Shown: positions 32,461-44,800, counted from the stretch's first letter. The stretch: 64,000 nucleotides of DNA from Undaria pinnatifida (GCA_012845835.1 JABAKD010000028.1:12462717-12526716); one strand, 5' to 3'. A program made the numbers and translations. Notes: generated by a model not told the origin, from the sequence alone.

Positions 32461-32659
32461 GAACGCCAAGCTAAGGGAGATGACGGCGCTGGAGACGGAG
32501 ATAGGCATCAACCGTCGACCACGAGCGAGTGCCGTTATACCCAGGTTCTTGCGCAGACGAGCGAGCACGGGGTCGGTACTTCGGCTGACGAGCAGAGAGA
32601 TAGCGGAGGCGCGAGAGGAACTCCTCAAGGTGGTGCTGTTCCTGCATCTCAGAAACTAG
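32453..32659 (+). CDS. coding-like stretch, possible terminal exon, function unknown
   Basis: After a pyrimidine-rich GCCCCTCAG acceptor-like site near 32444-32452, the plus strand is open for about 69 codons to a TAG (SHVNAKLREMTALETEIGIN near the start, AREELLKVVLFLHLRN at the end). Earlier repeat units carry related HV-x-AKLR starts, so this may be the least decayed of several duplicated exons. No family is recognised. Confidence 0.22.
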   Translation, partial: SHVNAKLREMTALETEIGINRRPRASAVIPRFLRRRASTGSVLRLTSREIAEAREELLKVVLFLHLRN

Positions 32660-32746
32660 GGCTCTGGGTCGCTCTTTTTTATCTAGGTTCGTTGGTGAAG
32701 TGCTTTTTCCCCATTCGCTCACGGCTACGTTTCCGTTCGGTTTCCG

Positions 32747-32985
32747 TCCGGTTACTGTTGAGTTACCGGTGTTACGGCTTGGTTACCGCTGGGTTACCGT
32801 CGGGGAAGAAATTACAGCTCTGGGCCGCTCGTTTCCTCCGTTCGTGGGGTAAGTGATTTTGTCCGCTCAGGGTAATATTACCGTCGGGTTACCGATGAGT
32901 TACTGATGCGTTACCGATGAGTTACCGGTGGATTAACGATGACTTACCGGTGGGTTAACGATGACTTACCGATGATGTTACCGTT
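32747..32985. repeat. 11-bp minisatellite (GTTACCGATGA type)
   Basis: Variants of GTTACCG(A/T/G)TGG and GTTACCGATGA are strung together at 32747-32800 and 32874-32985, separated by a segment with GGCCGCTCGTTTCCTCCG. That spacer recurs in diverged form near 33003. Confidence 0.8.
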
Positions 32986-33049
32986 GGGGAAAAGGTTCCG
33001 GCGTTTGGCCGCTCGTTTGTAGCCGTGACGTGCTCTCGTCCGTTCAGGA

Positions 33050-33330
33050 TACCGCTGCTTTGGACTCACGACGAAAGTTTGGCGTGACTGATGCCTCTTG
33101 ATCGAGAGAGCGTGTCGAAAAGGAACAGTTGTACGCATAACAAGTTGCGGCGTGACTGTTGCCGCTTACACGTGAGGGCGTGTCAAAAATGAGCGTTTCC
33201 TAACCCTAACCCATACAAAATACCGGTCGGGGTGCTCCGTAACTGTTTTTACCCAAGACAAGATTCGGTGTGACCGGTGCCGCTTGAGCGAGAGAGCGTC
33301 TCGAGAAGGAACGAGCGTTCATACGGGCAT
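33050..33330. repeat. three degenerate ~100-bp units
   Basis: GGCGTGACTG(A/T)TGCC, CTTGATCGAGAGAGCGTGTC and similar words recur three times. CCTAACCCTAACCC lies at 33200-33213. Confidence 0.5.
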
Positions 33331-35308
33331 TTGGAGGATGGGTTTGTGGTCTTTTGGGGTGTTAGGGTCGTGGATAGACCTTTTGAGCGCCTATGCTGTT
33401 GACACGCGTGTTGGTTGATGAAACAAGAAATAGATTCAAGTCAAGTTCGCTGCAGAGGTACTGTATTTCCACGCTTGTTCTGTTGCCCGGGGGCATGGCC
33501 TTTAGGTTTCCGTTTTGTGGGAGGCATTTTTTTGTGGGAGTACACTATATCGGCTTGTCTCGCCTTTTCACGGAGCCAGGCTCTCCAGTAAGCATCGAAT
33601 TTTTTGGTAGGAACAAGCGGTTATTTGTTTTGCTGCAAGCGAGCGATCGGAGCGTTGCTTAGCTACCGCCCTCCAGTACGTATCGAGCTACTTCTATTGG
33701 CAAACGGTCGATTTTCGCCACAAGTAACTCCTTGTTGTGTTGCTCTGGTATCGACGTTTCTTGACGAAGACAGTGTGAAGAATTCGGACCGATTCGCGAA
33801 CGGTTCGCAGAACAGTTCGCGTGGTTTCCTGAAGCTTTCACCCGAACCGTTCTCGACCTTTTTTTTTGCTCTCGCGCAACCATCCACGCGTTTTTTTGTA
33901 GTCTGGAGGGTGGAGGGTACCATAAACGTCATCGACCTTCGTTCGCTGCTCTGTCCTTTTGCGTTATTTCCCATTTCTTTTTCTGTGTAGCTGAGATTTT
34001 TGCCGAAGATTTGAGGTCTTATCTCGCACACGCGCGCCCTATGGTACCGTTCCATCGTTCTCGTTCGAATGTGAACCTATCGCGGCGTAGTGTCTGTTAT
34101 CGGTGCCTGACGTGCGCGATCATGACGTGGTAGCTCTAGAGCTGTCTTTTGCTGTTTGTGTTTTTGGGTCAGGAGCCACCTTAGGGAGCGGGGCGTGGGC
34201 TTGTTGTACTCGAGGGAGGCCTGCAGGCGGTGGGTGGCTCATTCCTATTTTTGTTGCGTTGGTTAAGTTGGCGGAGTCGATGGAGTCTTAACTTAAGCTG
34301 GTCCGAATCTCTTCTTGAAGATATTTTTCGACATTTTTTTTTCTATTTTGCGTAGTGCGAGGAGATTGCGCTATTTCTTGATACTGCGTTTTTTTGTTTT
34401 TTTGTTGGTGGTTTTTTCTTTTGAGGAAGAGATGAAGAGGAAATGCACTTCCTCGGATGTGGTCGTTCCGATACTTTTGCAGGATAGCAGACTCGTTGGC
34501 AGGCTTGTCTGCGGCTGGCTGGGTCTCAGCAAAGTGAATGCATCGGAAGTGTGACAGCACTAACTGCTATCGCGCTGTGGTGCGATCAATCCCAGAATTA
34601 GCCTGCTCGGCAGCAACCGCGCTTCCCTATATGGCGTCCCTCTAAAACAAGGAGCCCGGTTTTATGGTATTTTTGTATGTACAGTAAGTGTTGATGTTTT
34701 TGATGGCGTTGATGGTTTCGCGCTTGGCTTAAGTTTGACAAAAAAAAAAAAGTGTCGAGCTAGTTACGACGCGGATGATTTATGTGCCAGGCAGGGGTGG
34801 TAGCTGGGTTATATGCGAGTGTTTCGTTACGTCAATTAGTTGACCCGAATGAAGAAGACGCCTTTCATGTTGGCGTACGCGATTGTGCCGACCGTACCTG
34901 GATGTTTTGTTTTGCTGCAGCACGTTCAGCATCCGCAAAGACGCGTCCGTCCTTACGGCGTGGCGTGCTTGTTTTTTATGGGGTTTAGGGGAATAGCAAA
35001 AGTATGTGACGCCTGCTTCAACCGATAGAGTAGTACCCGAATTTAAACATTTTGCGCGATGTACAAAACAAAAAGAGCTGTGCTTACGTACGTACGTGCG
35101 CATTGCAGCCGTACATTTGTTATGCGGGATGCCCCTGAACACGCTGGGCTGTGTGTGGCAATTTAGGCTTGGTTTGTACGTTGTATCTTATTCTGTATGC
35201 TTGATTTCGCCTCTGCTCTCAAATGGGGTAAGGCCAAGAGGTGGTCGAAATTATGAAAGTATTTCACCGCCATGAATTTTGCATGGGATCCACAAACGGT
35301 CGGTGTAT
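33331..35308. other. no confident gene
   Basis: Overlapping frames at 33604-33990 (plus) and 33663-34055 (minus, Lys/Arg/Ser-rich) are each about 130 codons and mirror one another. No domains or clear splice pairs were found. A T-rich stretch lies at 34330-34430 and an A-run at 34740-34751. Confidence 0.35.
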
Positions 35309-35371
35309 GGGCGCGCGCGGGGGGGCGCGGGGGGGCGCGGGGGGGGCGCGGGGGGGGGGGGGGGGGGGGGG
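35309..35371. repeat. G-rich tract (GGGGGGGCGC repeats then a long G run)
   Basis: Alternating CGCG and G runs lead into an uninterrupted G run of about 20. Four or more G runs in a row could form G-quadruplexes. Its exact length in the assembly is uncertain. Confidence 0.85.
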
Positions 35372-37916
35372 CACGAGATACGTATCTTTCTGTCGAATCA
35401 CTTGACCTACAGGAAATCGCGGGCAGGTGATACCCCTCTGCTGCGGTGTGTATCTACACCATTATAGTATGGATGCGTACGTTATCGTTGTCGCGTGTTC
35501 GGCGCGTCTTCGCTGCAGGTGTATTGGCAACCGTTCTCGGCGACGGAAAAAAATGGGGAGCTGCATGGTGCAGGGGAAGTTTGTTTTCACGGTTGGACAA
35601 ATGCGTTCAACTTTCCTTTATTAGGTCCCGTTTCTCCTACGATGGTTTCGAGGCGGTGCGGTGAGGATTCGCTAATGCCACCTCAGCAGGTGTATCGTTT
35701 CTTGTGCGAAATTTACTTGATTTGCCTATGGTACGCGGGGCCAGGGAGAGAGTGAGACGTTACGAGTGCAATCCAGCCTGAGAGGGCAGTAGTATCTGTT
35801 GGTTGGACCATTGTGCCATGGTGTGAGAGCTCAGCGTTCGACGGGGTGTGGGGTAGAGCGGGACGGGTTTGGTTGGTGTTTGGTAGGTATACGATGAGAT
35901 TAGGGTTGGCCCCGCTTCGTTCCGAGAGGGCCCAAGGTGCGAGTACGAGTAGCAGGCGTTGCGGTAGGTCGGACGAGGGTCGATTTAGGGGTGTTGAGGA
36001 AGATCCCGAGCAAACAAGGGGATGGGCGATACGAAACGAAACGGAGCGGCGCGATACGAAACAAAGCGAAACGAAACGAAACGACACTTGCGGGAAGCGA
36101 TTTGATTGATCTGTGCCTCAAGGTCGTGAACGACGAAAACCCACGGCAGTTGGGTGGGTGTTCAGTATAAAAACCCACAGCAGTGACGTGGAGTTGCGGT
36201 ATAACTCAGCAGTTACGCGGGGTTGCAAACTCAGCAGTTTCACGGGGTTGCGGTATAACTCACAGCAGTTACGCGGTGTTTGGTTATACCTGGCAGTAGA
36301 TGGTTCAGCACGAGGTTTACTGTTAATTGAGGGTTGTCTCAATCTATGGTTTCAATTCGTGCCGTACATATACAGCGACAATTACATGCAGTCGTATCGC
36401 TCTTTGCAGTTTTTTTTCGAGAGATTTAGAGATAGTTGCTCTAAGGTACAAGAGCTTTGATTAGATTTTTCTAGTTTTCGCTCGCTTTTCTTCTCTCGAA
36501 GTTTTCTTGTTGCGTAGTCAGCGGGCTTGTTGGCCAGGTGTCGCAGATGACGGGCGGGCCCTTCTACTGTAGTTCTGCAAGTAGTTTGCTCTAAAATTAT
36601 TGCAGAGGTTACAGTATTTGGTTTTTTGGTGAGATGAGATCGTACCTACTTAATGATATCACTATTAGTATTGATGATTCCTGATATATTACTGCTTGAT
36701 GTAGTAGCTGTTGCAATTGCTTTGTTGGAGTCTTGTCTCGTGGCTTGCATTCCTCTAGTACTGTTACAGCGCTACAGTTTGAGGTATGGAGTATTACTAT
36801 TAATAAGAGAGGCTTTGAGTTACAGGTACGAGTAGCGGAGAAGAATGCGTTGCATAGGGGGCGTGGGCACGGTTAGGTATCGACGAGACCGCGAAACGAC
36901 GCGATTTTTTTTTTTTTTTGTCTTTGAACGATGAGAGGCTTCGACGATCTGGTCGAGCGTCCTTCCTAACTATATCTACTCTACAATTACCTGCCCACGA
37001 CAAACGGTAGTGAAAAGAGTGCAAGGGAAATGCACTATGCACACGTGCCAGGCCTATGTTTTGACACGTGGCCATGAGACGCGGCGCGGTGATGCGTGTA
37101 GAGTGGAACCCGTTACGCTTGAAGCGTGCAGGCGGTTTCAGCGAGTTATTCGCGCTAGGCGAATGTTCCGTGGCGGCCCCCTCTTCCTGCTTACAGTAGG
37201 TGCAACGAAATACCAGGCATTGCATAATATTAATGCTAAAATTATATCAGTAAGAGGAGAAAATAACAGGTACCAGAGGGTACTTTTTTTTGCAATCCAC
37301 GACGACTGCTGCAGCTGCAGCAGAGGTGGTTTTGGTATGCACCGTCCGTAGCACAGACCCGGCGATCATTTGCGTCGCTTTGGACGAAAGCTTCAAATGA
37401 CCCTTTCCTGTAGAGGGGCCGAACTGCGAAAAGTGCATACCATCCAGGCCAGTACTAATATTCCACGAGCAAATACACCAAAATAAGTGCGATGGTTCAT
37501 TCATTTGCCCGCGTCCACTTCTAGTTAGTTCACTCGTAGGGAAACCCCCTCGAACTTCAATTGACGGGTTTCGATTATGTGGGTCCTGGCCACCCTGGGG
37601 AGCAAATGTTCACTCCGGTGGCCGTCTTTCGTACCTTACTGACCCTCACGAAGTTTCAGCTGCTTTTGGCGCTCTGTCTAGTTGTCTTTTAGCCGGCAGC
37701 GCGTGATCCTTCTCGGATTCAAGATGTTTCCATCATAATACGTACTATATGATACAGTAGTTCCATCCCACTCGAACTCTCCACTCGCGCTCCGCAATCA
37801 TCACGAATCGACCGGGTTTTATGGTCCACGTGACACTGCAACCAACGCCATATTATAGCAGCCTTTGCTGCAAATCGACCAAGGTTCGACTACCCCGCCC
37901 CGGGTGCGGGATACCA
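35372..37916. other. no gene; short tandem repeats
   Basis: A GAAAC microsatellite lies at 36028-36090. Four units containing CAGCAGTTACGCGG-GTTGC lie at 36176-36272. The open frames here, up to 141 codons, are without domains. A T-run lies at 36905-36919. Confidence 0.4.
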
Positions 37917-38491
37917 ACCGCAACCTTCCGTTCCTTCAGCGTCCCAAAAAGTGGAAGCAGCGCAAACTGTGCCGACTCGCGCGACCGCGGGCCCGGTGGT
38001 ATCAGCTCCGAGGATTTCCCCTCGTAGGCTCGGAGTTCGTTTGTCCACAATGCAATAGTCCGTTCGTTATCACACGGGGAAGCGCCATGCCATCGGCCGT
38101 GGACCTTCCCGTTTGAATCTCGAGACTTAACTCGTGTTACAATAGAGGTAGCACTTTTTGGCTATTTTGTTTTCTGAATAACGGAGCTCCTTAACTCCAA
38201 ATCGTTGGAAATACGCCATTTTTTTTTGCATGATTCTCATTGTGTACCTAAGCCATGGGAGTTTTCATTCGGCAGCAGTTTTTTTTTTCTCCGAACCAGT
38301 TTTTGGGAGAGGTCTTAAGCTCCCAAATTAAGGAACCTCAGAAAGAAAGTGGTGCACCTCTACCTACCGTAGACCGCGTCATCTCATGAGCTCACAAGAA
38401 ACGCCATTAGTGGCAATGGAACCCCATGACAAAGTGTATCCAACCATTCCATGTACGGTAAAGTGCCCAATGATACGACAACAGCGGTACA
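37917..38491 (-). repeat. 3' LTR of the Ty3/gypsy element, with ~220-250 extra bases
   Basis: It matches the 5' LTR at 37970-38126 and 38377-38491. The segment 38127-38376 is absent from the other LTR, so it is either an insertion here or a deletion there. It contains two T-runs and a small inverted repeat (GGGAGTTT...AGCTCCC). Confidence 0.7.
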
Positions 38492-38988
38492 GCACCCTCC
38501 AGAAGCCCATCTCGAGCTGCTAACCACGAGTTGGCTCAGACTGAGTAGCTTTGATAAGCATAGTTGTCCGTACTTTGGGCAATGGTCAAGTCCAACACAT
38601 CCCGGTCATTTTCACCACTACCTAAGATTTACCACGTTTACTGGCCGTGAACAACGTTTGTTCAGCAGCCGCGTCATCACCAATGCATCTTCAAGCAAAC
38701 CACGCAACAAGCGTCACACCTCAATTTGCGCATGCTCCTTGCCGACACCCAGACCACATAAGGCATGTATATTCCAGTACAGTAGTCACCCGTAAAACGG
38801 AAGCGTCAACCCCGGACATGCTCTGTCCACACACAGCCTCGACGATGAACCGCCAGCTGTGGCTGCGTCAGGTATTATCAGCACCCTGCACAGAAACTCC
38901 AAGTCAGAAAAAACTAGAAATTCAAAATTCAGGCAAAACCGAACATCAGGAACTCAGAATCCGGGACCCCTCCCAAACCACAATGTGA

Positions 38989-39201
38989 TCACAACCGTAG
39001 TCTATACCGCTGTACGAGCGCCCGCTTGTGCTCCGCCTTCAGCCGCAGCGGCTGGAGCTCTTTTCGTAGCACAGCCGGCGCGCCATCAAACACGCGCGAC
39101 ACCGGCTCCCTGGTGCTCTCCGCATCTTCCGGCCCTTTCCAGGCCACCTTGACGACAAACTCGTCGTCACCACCGAGCGGCAGTCGCAGCAAGACTACCA
39201 T
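38989..39201 (-). pseudogene. integrase C-terminal chromodomain remnant
   Basis: About 70 codons include VVKVAWKG, then EDAESTREPVSRVF and PAVLRKEL. The spacing of aromatic, acidic and W/R-EP residues fits the chromodomain pattern in which W-x-EP is usual; here the tryptophan is arginine. Chromodomains guide integration to modified histones in chromoviruses. Confidence 0.6.
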
Positions 39202-39204
39202 GTT

Positions 39205-39429
39205 TCACTGTAACTGATTACGCGCTGGTGGGGACTTCGCCCGCACCACCCTTGCACCTAACTGAAGCCGCTCCGTCATAGGCTCCACGCGTGCAAGTGG
39301 GTCGCCCAAAAACGCCCGACCGAAAACGTCAAGGTGCGTGCGAAAAACGATATCGTGCAGCATCTTGGCACATTCCGGCGGGAAGTCGTGGTCAACAGAG
39401 TTATCGACCGCCGTCTCCAACACGCCCAC
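39205..39429 (-). pseudogene. pol linker before reverse transcriptase (truncated)
   Basis: The frame reads DVFGRAFLGDPLARVEPM and ends shortly after ARVVRAKSPPA. In gypsy elements of this kind this linker leads straight into reverse transcriptase. Here a stop follows and the next conserved frame is the chromodomain, so a deletion of several kilobases is inferred. Confidence 0.6.
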
Positions 39430-39586
39430 CTCGATCCCGCATCTCCACCTCGGAGTCCTGGAATATCATGGGTCGTTGAGACGACAGCATTAGTGTGACG
39501 TTATTGTCCACGTCACCTGGCGCATCGCCGCCCGGCCCGAACGTCGTGACAGCCATCGCCGCCCGCAGCACAGCACCAGTTTTGGG

Positions 39587-40660
39587 CTAGCCCAAAGCAC
39601 GAGCTGTAAGCTCCACCCCAGGGCCATCTTGACGCCCGCATGCATTCAGTACAGATGCCCTGAGCTGCACCATGACGTCGACGCCGAGTTTCTCTCTCAG
39701 CGTCTTCTGCCCGACGATAACCACATCACCTACCCTAGGGAGCACGATAAACGGCATGGCAAACCGGACTGGTCGCCATGGCGTTTCGATCGTCAAGTGG
39801 CGCGGACACGATTGCATCTCAATCTCAATATCACACTCCTAGCCCAACGACGTCACCACACGCGCATGCCCAACAAACGTCTGCGTTGACGCCGTTTAGG
39901 TCAACCCCGGCTGTTCCTGCAGGGCCTCTACCAGCTGCTCCGACATTGTTGAAATGCCTGAGCCAGAATCCATAAGCACCTTGACCTCAGCAGCCGCAGA
40001 AGCACCGGAAACCGCAAGACTCCCCGCGACATGCTGCGTCAGGGGCTTCAAGTGGGGTTCGGTCGCTGCCGTACCCACGCTCGTGTCACCACCTCCACCA
40101 GGTCGTAAAACCGAGACACGCGCGTATGAAATGGTGCTGGAAGCACCACAAGACTGCTGCGACGCGGGTGCCGGCAGCTGCACCGAAACGGCGTGAAGTA
40201 CTGGCGCTGCATTATGTGGCCCAGCACTCCGGGAAACCTGGTGCTGCACCGTCTCGGTGAGCCCGTTATCCACTGGCACCATCTTCTTCCGCGGCACGCC
40301 AATATACACGTAATCGTCGTCATGCGGTGTAGACGCTTCAGGCGCAGCAGGTTCGGTCTCCTCCTTGTGACCTGGCTTGCCACACATAAAATACTCGTTG
40401 TTGTCGTACCAGCGGCTCTGCTCTGATGTCACACCAGCAACATTGGCACTCTCACGTGAGTCGTGCTCGTCAGCAGCACTTCCCTGCGGCTTGGTACCCG
40501 CAGCAGCCACCGACCTAGCGTCATGCCGTTTTCCCGTTTGCCGACGTTCAGTATCGTTGGCCTCAACTACAGCTTGGTCCCGTTGCTGCTTGGTAATCAT
40601 GCTGAACAGTGCGTCAGGATCATGCGTTACGAGATAACATCGCATTTTCCCTTCCACCAT
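39587..40660 (-). pseudogene. zinc-knuckle remnant and retropepsin, split by a frameshift
   Basis: The first frame (40660-39896) holds a degenerate CCHC knuckle: CGKPGH is kept, but the first and last cysteines are replaced. It ends with VKVLMDSGSG, where the DSG triad is the catalytic aspartate motif of retroviral-type aspartic proteases. A second frame (39817-39587) continues with FIVLPRVGDVVIVGQKTLR, fitting the flap and C-terminal half of the enzyme. The protease would cleave gag-pol, but with the break it is probably inactive. Confidence 0.7.
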
Positions 40661-40860
40661 GCGGCGGAACTCGAGCGGCTCGCAGCCTCCGACCTAGCGT
40701 CATGCCGTTTTCCCGTTTGCCGACGTTCAGTATCGTTGGCCTCAACTTCAGCTTGGTCCCGTTCGTTGCTGCTTGGCAATTATGCTGAACAGTGCGTCAG
40801 GATCATGCGTTACGAGATAACATCGCACCTTCTTCCACCTTGCAGCGGAACTCGAGTGGC
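40510..40860 (-). repeat. 179-bp tandem duplication inside the retrotransposon
   Basis: GACCTAGCGTCATGCCG starts at 40511 and again at 40690. Both copies continue through GTTCAGTATCGTTGGCCTCA and GCGTCAGGATCATGCGTTAC. It splits the gag frame upstream of the protease. Confidence 0.85.
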
Positions 40861-41515
40861 TCGATTCCCGCCGCTTTTACCTCAACCAGCACCTTTCCAT
40901 GCTTTAGCGTGTACTGCTGACCGTCGGGTTTCACCACCTCTGTGAGACCGCCGTCAGCAAGGTGTTTTCGCAAGGCACGTTTTCGCATGAACACCCTGCT
41001 GTCCACCGGCACGCTCGCATCCATCTTCCGCACACGGAATATCTGGCGGTAAAACTTCTCATCACTCGTCTGCTGCTTATCGACCACAGCAAACAAACGT
41101 TTTGAGCCCTTGCATTAGCTCCAACTCGGAGAGGTCGACCCAAGGCTTGCAATCATAGAATTCATCAGCCACCATCATTTGGATCGCCGAATCTACTAGG
41201 TCTCGCCTCCTCGCGAGCACTCGGTCTCCTCCATCTTGGTTTGTGATATGCGTCTGCTGCTCGTACTCTTGGTTTGTGATACGCAGCTGCTGCTCGTAGT
41301 CCGAGTGAGTACGCAACAAGAAATTTACACACATCTTCGAAGGTAACAGCATCACCCCCCAACCTAGGTGACCTTTCTCCTTCTATCGTCACCTTGACTT
41401 CTGGCTTCAGTCCGCCACCGGCACGGCCTCCACCTCTCGGGTTGCCCCAACTTGCAGAATGGACTCCGCCAGCACCCTGCGCTCGCGCTCCTTGTGCTGC
41501 TATAGGGTCTTCCAT
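40803..41515 (-). pseudogene. gag region of the Ty3/gypsy element, frameshifted
   Basis: Translation likely began at the ATG at 41515 (MEDPIAAQGARAQGAGG). The reading shifts frame near 41340 into a stretch with ITNQEYEQQTHITNQ, where two near-identical 12-13-residue repeats sit, and shifts again near 41095 into a frame with KVEVKAAG-like wording. Gag proteins form the particle and are poorly conserved, so assignment rests on position before the protease. Confidence 0.55.
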
Positions 41516-41539
41516 TGTTTTCGGCTGGTGTCCGACACC

Positions 41540-41896
41540 AACACGCAAAGCACTGCTTTCAAGCCTCCGAAAGTAAAATTGGTCACGTTTTGGGCAGTAA
41601 GAACAACTTACCCAATTCAATTGAATTATACCGACTCGCGCGAACGCGAGCTCGGTGGTATCAGCTCCGAGGACCCCCCCTCGTAGGCTCGGAGTGCGTT
41701 TGTCCACAATACAATAGTTCGTTCGTTATCACACGGGCAAGTGCAATGCTATCGACCATGGATCTTCCCGTTTGAATATCAAGATCTCAAGAGCTCACAA
41801 GAAACGCCAATAGTGACAATGGAACTCCCTGACAAAATGTATCCAAGCATTCTATGTGTACGGTAAAATGCCCAATGATACGACAACAGCGGTACA
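41540..41896 (-). repeat. 5' LTR of the Ty3/gypsy element
   Basis: On the minus strand it starts TGTACCGCTG at 41896. It shares with the other LTR GCTCCGAGGA, CTCGTAGGCTCGGAGT, TTCGTTATCACACGGG and CCCAATGATACGACAACAGC (plus-strand reading). The inner edge next to the PBS is approximate. Confidence 0.7.
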
Positions 41897-44800
41897 AAAC
41901 GCACTGCCAGGTATATTATGCAAAACAATAACATCTCGGACAGGTAATGATCTAAATCATCGAGATCATCAGTAGATCCTGCATCTTTCGTTATGAGATG
42001 TTGTGCAGGATCTATATTCATAGACTACAGCTCCAACCCAAGAAACATAGGGTTAGATCGTGCAAATCGTACGGCTCCCACCCGGTAGCATTAGCTAGAC
42101 TATAATCTACAGATCTTCCCTGAAATATCTAGATAATTTATTGGGGATCTGTGATCGGCCCGACTTGTGAAAACAATACAAAACAGCAGACGGGCCGATC
42201 TCGGAGGTGCAACGGAAGACCATGGCAACCGAAACGCCGTAGAAAAATCCTGGAAGAGGACAGGCTGGTGTATGGTAGTGGTCTACTAGAAAGGCCTCCT
42301 TCCTTTCTTGACCCAAGTACCAGAGGGAGTCGAACGGTTCGCCTAATTAATGCACCAACTCTCTCTTCGAACTCAAAACAGCCAAGGTGAGAGAGCCTTG
42401 AATAAGGCCCGGGACCTCCGCCTTGCTATGGCATGGTGAACCCAGGGAGATTCGGATAATTCAGTACTGGGCCTATCGCCGGAATGCCCACTTGGAACCG
42501 GCGCCCGCACGCATCGGGATGGAGGGGTGTTGCAGCGATGGGAAGCCCACGAAGAACGGGGGATCAGTGGGAAGAAGCGCCCGCTGTTACCGGGCCGTGA
42601 CCGGGATCTCCGTTTTGTACCCCAATAGTAAATATGCACCGGGCAGGGGTGGTGCTGCAGCGATGTGCGCCACCGGGTAATACGATGACGTGAGATTACT
42701 GTCGGGGCCATTACCACGCGAACGGATCATTGTTTAGGCAGAGATCGAGCTGTCAGAAAGCCCTCTGCTTCATCAATGGAGTAAAAAGAAAGGAGTGTCT
42801 CCGACGGGGGAATCCTTCCATTGTGTGTGGAAAACCCTATTCTATGCGGAAAAGCATGCATGCCTGGTATCTATCGACAGCCACTCTCAAGAAAGAACAA
42901 CAAAGTAGCACCATCATGTGCAGCGTCAACCGATACAGTATGTCCTACCGGCCACGTGTCCACCTGTCCTGTGTCATATCCATGTCGCCACGCAAAGCAC
43001 TTGGTGCTTCCTTAATCAACGCGTCCACTGTTTCAACGTCTAGGATCGACAATTTCAGCTGTAACCTACAGCGCTGTTAGCTCGCCTGCTTAGTCACTGC
43101 CCTCAATTTCTACTAAAGCTAATGCTCTAGCTGTCTGCTCTAGCTCAAAACAGCCAAGGTGAGAGAGCATCGGAATCAAGGCCCGAGGGCTTGTCTCGCT
43201 GCAACAAATATGCCCACCGCCCCCCGATTGAAACTCCTACCTAGTTGTTGAACACTCTGGCCATCTTTGTTTTCGTTCTTTCGCCGGATGCTGCGTTCAT
43301 ACATGTTCGCACACACCCATCCGTTTCATTCCTTCTTGTTGTCCTATTTCTGGCATTATATCACCTTCTGCACTTATTTCGCCGAGCGCGCCTAAAACGA
43401 ACGATCGAAAAGACAAACATGGTGCGGTTAACTGAACCAGCCGGCGGGATGGAACACTATTCCACGACTCCACCCGAAAAACATCACGATTTATCACGGT
43501 ACATCATTGCTACGTGTCAAGGCATAACCCACTACGAATGCACCGCCCAGAGACACGCAAAAACTACTACGCAAACAACCCAGGAGAGAACTCTGCAAAC
43601 ACCGGAGAGATCACGATCTAGACCATCTAGACGATCCTATGAATTCTGCCGTAGTGAGATTGTGGGCGGGACCTGTATACTGCAGGTACAATCCAGGAAA
43701 ACAAGCTGGATAATGCGGAGCATACGTTCCCTGCCGGCAACACGATCTAGACAATGCAGATCGCTATATCATACAAATCAGGATTCCGTCTTCCCTGACA
43801 TACCCAGAGTATCAGATAAGGATCTGAGCTGTGCGACTTGTGAAATGTGACATAGCCTTGATCAGTCGCCCGTCACCAACATAATCGATTCCAGTGTTTA
43901 CGTGAGCGAGCCATGGACTGACTGTATATCCAATACCAGCCCGACATTAAATACAATAAGGTCGATACTACTGCATAATGCTTGAAAAAAGTGTGAAACC
44001 CTGAGATCTTCGTAGAAAAGGGATGATACATAAACATCCCCGGGTCAACCGATAATGGAAGTTTCAATACTGCGGTTTATCTGCATGGCGATACGATAAC
44101 AAACGAGTCTTGGGTTTATGTTAGCAGTATTAATAGTACCGCATGGCCTCAACTCCATATCGAGCTTATATTCGTTGTTTTTCATGTCGAGCTTGTGTTT
44201 GTTGTCGGACTGATACGCCTGAAAGGTAACTTTTCATTGGTGACACGTACTACACGTACGCCCATTAACGGGCCGCTGTGTAATACGCACCGCTGAAATT
44301 ATGCGTGGCAATGTCAACGCTACTGCTTTTCTCGAAATATCGTTAAACAACTATACTCACAGGCGTTTCTTCCCTATCAGCAACGTCAACGGTTGCCCCC
44401 CCCTCTCCCCCCCGCCCTCTCTCGACCCCCCTCTAGGCATACCAACTCCTTCGAGCAAAGAAGTGTACGGATAGATGCGAGAACATAGTTGTGAATGGTG
44501 TGTCGCAGGTGCAAGTGAAAACGCATCAAATTTAGGTGATTTTCAAGTAGCGGTGTGCTGGTTCTCTGCGCTGTGGGCAGCACACGTCAACAACAGCTCG
44601 CATTTTATGTACCGCGGATTGAAAAAAAACGTCACCTTGCCACATGCCCGAAGAAATTTGTCGTACTTACAGCGTGCTCTCGCCAGCACATTCTACTGTT
44701 AGCTAGACTACGGAGGAGCCGAAAACAAGTACGATACGCCGTCCGGGTACGAGTAACGTACCGGGGCTAACGACCTGGACGCATTTAAAATCGTACCCAC

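Larger units (their letters stand above)
37917..41896 (-). mobile_element. internally deleted Ty3/gypsy LTR retrotransposon (chromodomain type)
   Basis: Two direct repeats bound the element and all recognisable coding lies between them on the minus strand: gag-like frames, a retropepsin with DSGSG, the linker before reverse transcriptase, and an integrase-type C-terminal chromodomain. The reverse transcriptase, RNase H and integrase core are missing, so it cannot transpose by itself. A PBS-like TGGTGTCGGACACC (41539 leftward) lies next to the 5' LTR, and a purine-rich GGAGGGTGC stretch abuts the 3' LTR. Frameshifts and a 179-bp tandem duplication show decay. The wording of the linker and chromodomain resembles stramenopile gypsy elements. 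No target duplication was found. Confidence 0.8.

Noticed and set aside
41650-41670. TGGTATCAGCTCC resembling a copia-type initiator-Met primer site
   Set aside because: It is on the strand opposite to the coding region and occurs inside both LTRs (also near 37997), so it cannot be the primer site of this element.
42373-43190. A miniature LTR element bounded by the direct repeat CTCAAAACAGCCAAGGTGAG
   Set aside because: The repeats are only about 40 bp, lack TG...CA ends, and no PBS or polypurine tract was seen.
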